Below are positions 58,808 to 64,000 of a DNA stretch of 64,000 bases, piece by piece. The DNA comes from Poriferisodalis sp965221945 (GTDB taxonomy: Bacteria; Actinomycetota; Acidimicrobiia; Acidimicrobiales; Poriferisodalaceae), in the NCBI RefSeq assembly GCF_965221945.1, contig NZ_OZ244925.1, positions 3,720,001 to 3,784,000 on the forward strand, written 5' to 3'. The notes under the pieces were generated by a model. That model searched no databases, had not been told where the DNA came from, and saw nothing but the letters and a program-made list of their open reading frames with translations. The translations under genes and the position numbers were made by a program. Positions within the stretch are counted from its first letter, which is position 1, and every line of letters begins with the position of its first letter.

Positions 58808-60151
58808 TCAGGGAACGACGATCCACTGAGGAGTTCTGACGACCCATTGGCCGTTCACGAGCTCGACGAATTTCGCCGCCCGGTTCGAACCATGAGCTGC
58901 GCCTTCGCCGAAGGCGTACGGGGTGCCCGTCATGCCGGTCTCAATGGGCTCGAAGTTCAGCAGGGCCTGTGCCACCGACTCGCGGGTGATTTCGCCGTCG
59001 ATGCCTTCGAGGACGCCGACCATGATCGTGGCCGCCAAGTATCCGCCCTCAGCGAACGATGTCTGAGGCACTCCGGCTTCATCCATGAGCTGTCGCCAGT
59101 CGCGAAGCACCGCGCTGCCGGTGTCAGTGAACGGCTCGAATTCGGAAGCCAGAATCAGCCCATTCCCGACTGATCCAAGCTGTTCCGCGACGGCCGTGGT
59201 GTAGCCCGAAGTGAGTCCGAGGACTTGTACATCGAGGCCCTGGGCCTCGCGGATCTGCATCATGGCCACGTAGTGGAAATCATTCGCTTGAACGACGGCC
59301 GCGTCACAGCCGTGGCTCTCGAGGTCCAGCATGAACGGGGTCAGATCCCCATCGAAGATGAGGGCTGTATCGCTGTAGGTGAGTTCCTTGCCGGTGGCAG
59401 CAGCCCACTCCGCTACCGCGGCGTCGTAGGCAGGCCCGAAACCGGGGACGTCGAACGCCCCAAAACACACATTCTCAGCGCCGAGTTCCTGGCTTGCATA
59501 GAACAACGCAACGGCATCCGAGAAGAACGGTCCCGTATTCACCGGAGATATGTTGGAGCTAGCGAAGCACACGGGATCGATTCCCGTTCCCTGGATGGCG
59601 AAGAGCCCGATTTCTGCGTAGTACTGAGCGTTGACGGCACACTCGAGGACGCTGGCCGAGCCCACCATTGCAACCACGCCGATCTCGTCGCCGAGCCGGC
59701 GGGCTCCCTGTGCGGCAAGCGCCGGGTCGAATCCGTCATCCTCCACGATGTACTCGATCATTCGGCCGTTGATGCCACCGGCGGCATTGACCCGATCAAA
59801 TACCGCTTGTGCCGCAGAATGCGACTCGGGAAAGGAAGCGGGCCCCGTCAACGTCGAGATTGCGCCGAGCTTGATGGGCTCGGTGCTCACAGCGTCACCG
59901 TCCTCCGTTGCGTCGTCGGCGTCCGCGGCCGTCGCTGCGCTTGTTTCCTGGGTGGTGGGCGCAGCCTCCCCAGCTGCGCTTGAATCGTCCGAGCCATCTG
60001 AAGCTGTGGTCGAAGCGGCGGCCGTCGGCGCCGGTCCGCCTTGATCCTCGCCATCGGCAGTTGAGCTCTCGCTGCTGCAGGCGGCCGAAATCAATACGGC
60101 GGCCGCTATGGCTAGCGCTATTCGCGCTATCGGCTTGGTTGAGTTGACCAT
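58808..60151 (-). CDS. Periplasmic-binding lipoprotein LivJ-like
   Basis: 447 residues. The signal is a lipobox (ALAIAAAVLISAAC, Cys about 22), then an acidic/Ser-rich linker to about residue 90. The LivJ-type binding domain begins IKLGAISTLTGPASFPES and includes MVGSASVLECAVNAQYY and FGAFDVPGFGPAYDAAVAEW. ATG 60151 has AGAGAGGA upstream; a longer frame would start inside the gap. It feeds the liv operon. Substrate unknown. Confidence 0.87.
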   Translation of the reverse strand: MVNSTKPIARIALAIAAAVLISAACSSESSTADGEDQGGPAPTAAASTTASDGSDDSSAAGEAAPTTQETSAATAADADDATEDGDAVSTEPIKLGAISTLTGPASFPESHSAAQAVFDRVNAAGGINGRMIEYIVEDDGFDPALAAQGARRLGDEIGVVAMVGSASVLECAVNAQYYAEIGLFAIQGTGIDPVCFASSNISPVNTGPFFSDAVALFYASQELGAENVCFGAFDVPGFGPAYDAAVAEWAAATGKELTYSDTALIFDGDLTPFMLDLESHGCDAAVVQANDFHYVAMMQIREAQGLDVQVLGLTSGYTTAVAEQLGSVGNGLILASEFEPFTDTGSAVLRDWRQLMDEAGVPQTSFAEGGYLAATIMVGVLEGIDGEITRESVAQALLNFEPIETGMTGTPYAFGEGAAHGSNRAAKFVELVNGQWVVRTPQWIVVP

Positions 60152-60201
60152 GATTTTCCTCTCTTGTGGCTTGTACGCGAACGCGTCATGACTCGGCTGC
60201 C

Positions 60202-61899
60202 TCAGAGGTCGGCGAAATCGCCGAAGACAATTCGGCCGTCCACGACGGTCGTCGCGATCTGAGCGCTCGGAATCTTGTGCGGATCGATGTCGAGTATTCG
60301 GTCGTCGAGAACGCAGAAATCGGCGACCTTCCCGGGTGCCAAGTCGCCCTTCCACGCCTCTGCCCGGTCCTGCCAGGCACCGTTTACCGTGTACGTCTCG
60401 AGAGCGTCGAGAAGCGAAATTCGCTCTTCAGGCCCGTACGTCTCTCCGGTGGCCTTCGACTCGCGCAGGACTGCCGCGGCAACTCCTTGGCGCCAACTCG
60501 GATAGGTGATGGGTGCATCGGAACTGGACGTGACTCGCACGCCTGCATCGAGCCCAGTGCACATCGGCCACTGGTAGTCGGCGCGTTCCTTGCCCAGGAG
60601 ATCGCGCATCAGAGTGGCGATGGTCCACTTGATGGCGGGTTGCATGCTCGCGCCATAGCCGTGCAGCGCAAGAAGCCTCAGCATCTCCGGGCTCGCAAGG
60701 TCAGCATGTATGAGGTAGTGACGAGGATCCGGGCGCGGATTGCGTAGCTGTGCTTCAACTAGACACTTGACAGTGGCCTCAATGGCAAGGTCGCCCGTGA
60801 CGTGGACGCCGATCTGGTGGCCAGCATCATGAGCTAAGCCGACCATCGCGTCCAAGTCGGCGAGTCGTTGCTCGTCGCACTCGCCGGCGATTGTGAGACG
60901 GCCGAAGCCACCTCCGCAGTACTCCTGACTGACCCAAGCAGTCTTGTTGGGCGGCACTCCGTCGGCGAAGAGCTTGATGCCGGCTACTCGGAACCACCCC
61001 GGCTTGTTCGGAGGTGGCACAAAAGTGTGCAGGTGCTCTTGCACATCACTTACACAGGAGGTTGTGAGCGGGCTGAATGCCATCAGCACTGTTGTGCGCA
61101 GCGAGAAGTCGTCACGGCCTGCGCGTTCCGCCAACATCTGAAGAAGGCGCTCGCCGGCGGCGCCCCCTTCGAACGTATTGCCGCCCGGACCAAGCGCCGC
61201 GTCGGTCACAGAGGTGATGCCTTCGGCATGCATCAGATCGCGTGCTGTGTCCAGCGCTTGATTCAATTCGTGATCGCTGAGCGACGGCAGGTGCTCGGCG
61301 ACGAGTGAGGTCGCGGACTCTTGCAGTATCCCTGTCGGTTCGCCATCACTGTCTCTGACGATCACCCCGTCGCTCGGATCTGGAGTGTTCCGTCCGATGC
61401 CGGCTATCTGGAGTGCGCGGCTGTTGACCCACAGCTGGTGCCCGGAGAAGTCTCGAAGCGCGACGGGAATCTGATCCGTCACTTCGTCCAGGTCTCGCCG
61501 GTGTGGCAGACGCTGTGGGTTCAGGTCGTCGAGATAGCCGATGTCCCAGCCGATGCCCCGAATCCAGCCACCCGCTGGCCGTGCATGCCGGATGGCTTGA
61601 GCGATGTCGTCGATCGACTGCACTGTCGGAAAGCTCACGTCGACAGCCAGCGGCGGGCGGACCGCTCCGAAGTAGCCGAGATGCACGTGTGAGTCATTGA
61701 TCCCGGGCACGACGCTTCGACCGTCGAGGTCGACGACACGGGTTCGAGGACCGGCGAGCGAGCCGATTTCGAAGTCAGTGCCCACCGCACAGACCCGGTT
61801 GGCCCGCACCGCCAGCGCCTCGGCGACGAGCCCATTGCATGCGGTCACGATCTGGCCATTTCGCAGAACCAAGTCGGGCGCGAAGTCGTCGTCAGCCAT
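60202..61899 (-). CDS. Amidohydrolase (YtcJ-like)
   Basis: 565 residues of the metal-dependent amidohydrolase fold: N-terminal DLVLRNGQIVTACNG, metal site NDSHVHLGYFG, SVVPGIN, later IGVHVTGDLA, LIHADLAS, and SSDAPITYP for the last Asp. The composite barrel ends with PGKVADFCVLD. It is upstream of livJ on the same strand with a 50-nt gap, so it may be the first gene of the operon: a hydrolase for an N-acyl or amide compound imported by the Liv system. Substrate unknown. Confidence 0.85.
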   Translation of the reverse strand: MADDDFAPDLVLRNGQIVTACNGLVAEALAVRANRVCAVGTDFEIGSLAGPRTRVVDLDGRSVVPGINDSHVHLGYFGAVRPPLAVDVSFPTVQSIDDIAQAIRHARPAGGWIRGIGWDIGYLDDLNPQRLPHRRDLDEVTDQIPVALRDFSGHQLWVNSRALQIAGIGRNTPDPSDGVIVRDSDGEPTGILQESATSLVAEHLPSLSDHELNQALDTARDLMHAEGITSVTDAALGPGGNTFEGGAAGERLLQMLAERAGRDDFSLRTTVLMAFSPLTTSCVSDVQEHLHTFVPPPNKPGWFRVAGIKLFADGVPPNKTAWVSQEYCGGGFGRLTIAGECDEQRLADLDAMVGLAHDAGHQIGVHVTGDLAIEATVKCLVEAQLRNPRPDPRHYLIHADLASPEMLRLLALHGYGASMQPAIKWTIATLMRDLLGKERADYQWPMCTGLDAGVRVTSSSDAPITYPSWRQGVAAAVLRESKATGETYGPEERISLLDALETYTVNGAWQDRAEAWKGDLAPGKVADFCVLDDRILDIDPHKIPSAQIATTVVDGRIVFGDFADL

Positions 61900-62098
61900 C
61901 CGCCGAGCTAACCAAATGGCTCAAAGGCTGCCCATCGGCAGTTCTGCCGATTTCCGGACGTCGCAGTCAAGGGCGCAGGCCAAGTGCGCGGTAACGGGTT
62001 GCCTCGGCGACGGCTACTGGTTGGTGCGTGAGTGGTCGATGACCACCACCGCGAGAGAGAACATCACGCCTCCACTGAACTCAGGGACCCCCACCGCG

Positions 62099-64000
62099 CT
62101 ACAGGACGTTGCCGTAACGGTGCGTCGTATGGCTGACGGCTTGCTCGCGCAGGTAGTGCAGCAGTTCGATGCGGCCCTCGGCGGTGACCGGCTCGTCCGC
62201 TATGTGAACGCCCGCCTCCCTGGCTGCGGCTCGCAGGTTCGGGGAGCACGTTCCCACGACTCGCACTCGCTCAACATCCAGCGCACCCAGCCGGGCAGCG
62301 AATTCGGTGCTGCTCTCGACCAGAGCGTGGGACGTGATCAGTTCTGCACCGCATCGCTGCGCGGCGGCTCGGACTCGAGCGATGTCTCGAGGCGCCGCGT
62401 CAGCCTCAGCCCGCATCCCAACGCGTGGCAATGGCCGGTACCGAAGGACATTGGACTCGCAATACAGCCCGGTCGGATCATGCGGCTCGGCGAACTCCGT
62501 CCTCCAGGCCTCGTCGTCGCTGGCCCGGGCCGCGTCCAGCCATTCCTCGTCGCCGAGACCAGTCTCGACGGGGTGCCATGTGCCGAGCCGAGCCACGTAG
62601 TTGGGACCGCCTGCTTTGGCGCCGGGTCCGATCGAGGATCGCTTCCAGCCGCCGAAGGGCTGACGTCGGACGATGGCGCCGGTTGTGGGGCGGTTGATGT
62701 ACGCATTGCCCACTTCGACGGCATCGGTCCACTCCCGGATCTCGCTCGGGTCGAGGCTGTGAATGCCGCCAGTGAGCCCGTAGTCGGTCGAGTTCTGCAT
62801 GCTGATCGCGTCGCGGAGTGTTTCCGCATGCATGACGCCGAGGACGGGACCGAAGCATTCGGTCTGGTGGAACCATGAGCCGGGCAGCACTCCGAGGCGT
62901 ATGCCCGGTGTCCAGGTGTGGGGGTCGAGCCGGCGCGGCTCGACCAGCCATTCTTCGCCGTCGTCGAGCTCGGTGAGGGCCCGCAACAGCTTGCCTTCGG
63001 GCGGGATGATCGTGGGGCCCATGTTCGTGGCCAAATCAGTAGTGGGTCCGACCCGCAGGCTCGACACGGCGTCGGCAAGCTGGCGCCGCAGCCGACGCGA
63101 CGTGTAGGTGTCGCCGACACAGATGGCCAGGCTGGCCGCCGAACACTTTTGACCAGAGTGCCCGAATGCCGATTTCACTAGATCCGCGACCGCCAGATCG
63201 ATATCGGTGCTCGGTGTGATCACCATGGCGTTCTTGCCGGACGTCTCTGCGAACAGGCGCATCCCCGGCCTCCATGTGCGGAACATCTGGGCGGTGTCGT
63301 AGGCCCCGGTGAGAATCACCGCTCCGACGTCTCGGTGGGTCACCAAGTGACGGCCAACATCGTCGTCAAGAGTGCGGACGAATCCAACCAGATCCCGAGG
63401 CAGACCTGCCCCCCAGCAGCACTCGGCCACGATCTCTGCACAGCCAGGTGTCTCGGGCGCGGGCTTGAGGATGACGGCGTTGCCCGCAGCCAGGGCAGCG
63501 AACACCCCACCCGACGGTATGGCGACAGGGAAATTCCACGGAGACGCCACCAGCACGGTTCCGAATGGCTCAAACCGGGCAAGGCCCAGACCGTCCAGAT
63601 CCAGCGTCCGGTCGCCGTACCAGCGGGCGAAGTCGATGGCCTCGGACACCTCCGGGTCTGCTTCGGCGACGGTCTTGTGCCCTTCATGAACCATGGCCGA
63701 CACCAAGTCGCTGCGCCTGCGACTCAGCTCGTCAGCCACGCTCCACAACATCTTGCGCCGATCCGCAGGCGATCGGGCAATCCACTCGCGTTGCGCCATG
63801 GCGCAGGCCTGCACCATGCGATCCACCGTGTCGATGTCTGCGGTGATGCCAGTGGTGGGACCGCTCCAGCCACGCGAGACGCTCTCGCGGACCCAGGCAC
63901 GGTTGGCTGCCAACGCAGGGTCGGTGTCGGGCTCGTTGACGAACGCCTGGTTCGGGTCGGCGGACTCTACGGCGCGGCGGCGGTCTTGGGTGCGGCGTGG
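62099..64000 (-). CDS. putA: 1-Pyrroline-5-carboxylate dehydrogenase-type protein (partial)
   Basis: An aldehyde dehydrogenase of the type fused to proline dehydrogenase. The catalytic Cys is in GHSGQKCSAASLA and the Glu in LFAETSGKNAMVI. The region ends in a C-terminal domain typical of actinobacterial bifunctional proline catabolic enzymes (GRIELLHYLREQAVSHTTHR). The frame is open to the right edge: RRAVESADPNQAFVNEPDTD, so the start and probably an N-terminal proline dehydrogenase lie outside. It oxidises glutamate semialdehyde to glutamate. Function of the missing N-terminus is inference. Confidence 0.83.
   Translation of the reverse strand, partial: PRRTQDRRRAVESADPNQAFVNEPDTDPALAANRAWVRESVSRGWSGPTTGITADIDTVDRMVQACAMAQREWIARSPADRRKMLWSVADELSRRRSDLVSAMVHEGHKTVAEADPEVSEAIDFARWYGDRTLDLDGLGLARFEPFGTVLVASPWNFPVAIPSGGVFAALAAGNAVILKPAPETPGCAEIVAECCWGAGLPRDLVGFVRTLDDDVGRHLVTHRDVGAVILTGAYDTAQMFRTWRPGMRLFAETSGKNAMVITPSTDIDLAVADLVKSAFGHSGQKCSAASLAICVGDTYTSRRLRRQLADAVSSLRVGPTTDLATNMGPTIIPPEGKLLRALTELDDGEEWLVEPRRLDPHTWTPGIRLGVLPGSWFHQTECFGPVLGVMHAETLRDAISMQNSTDYGLTGGIHSLDPSEIREWTDAVEVGNAYINRPTTGAIVRRQPFGGWKRSSIGPGAKAGGPNYVARLGTWHPVETGLGDEEWLDAARASDDEAWRTEFAEPHDPTGLYCESNVLRYRPLPRVGMRAEADAAPRDIARVRAAAQRCGAELITSHALVESSTEFAARLGALDVERVRVVGTCSPNLRAAAREAGVHIADEPVTAEGRIELLHYLREQAVSHTTHRYGNVL

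Overview
The window is high-GC bacterial DNA, with dense head-to-tail genes and GTG/TTG starts. It looks actinobacterial. Evidence: many genes have a TANNNT box 6-8 nt before the start codon (leaderless promoters), plus an F420/LLM-type oxidoreductase, a HelD/HelR-type RNA polymerase recycling factor, a DUF222-type HNH fragment, a 1.6k-residue Lhr helicase and a secreted protein with WSDG...MWV repeats. My inference is an uncultured member of the Acidimicrobiia or a close relative. No rRNA gene is present to confirm this.

Layout. 1-9.3 kb is core: the end of a protoporphyrinogen/coproporphyrinogen oxidase, lnt, helR, a CDGSH protein and lhr. 9.3-14.5 kb is a lower-GC defence insert: an antitoxin/PIN-like pair, then a fused type ISP restriction-modification enzyme overlapped by a PIN nuclease gene. 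It is bracketed by the true lhr 3' end and a second, decayed copy of that end. 14.6-33.6 kb is core again: a MacB-like ABC ATPase with two FtsX-type permeases; a cyclase-AAA-TPR regulator; a B12-binding mutase subunit with 3-hydroxyacyl-CoA dehydrogenase and an APH-like kinase; an HtrA-like protease; a crotonase; an MFS exporter; DsbB; a DM13 protein; and an F420-type oxidoreductase. 33.7-38.4 kb holds a secreted repeat protein, an IS3 remnant, tRNA-Arg(CCT), an HNH fragment and a membrane metallophosphoesterase.

38.5-54 kb is an accessory island dominated by toxin-antitoxin (TA) genes: Fic, HicB-like, HicAB, DUF2283, VapBC, AbiEi/AbiEii, HTH/PIN, Phd/VapC, MNT/HEPN and another PIN pair. An intact ISL3-family insertion sequence with an 8-bp target duplication splits a nuclease gene. 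Two repeat families (a 131-bp structured element and a ~140-bp dispersed fragment) separate the modules. In three modules the antitoxin is intact while the toxin has lost its middle.

54.4-62 kb is a LuxR-type regulator facing a branched-chain amino acid/amide-type ABC uptake operon (livJ, livH, a livM-livG fusion, livF) and an amidohydrolase. They are plausibly one uptake-and-hydrolysis unit. The right edge is a 1-pyrroline-5-carboxylate-type aldehyde dehydrogenase, probably part of a larger PutA-like protein, running off the window.

All functional statements rest on motif recognition by eye. No searches were run. GC comparisons are visual, apart from the 60-base samples quoted.
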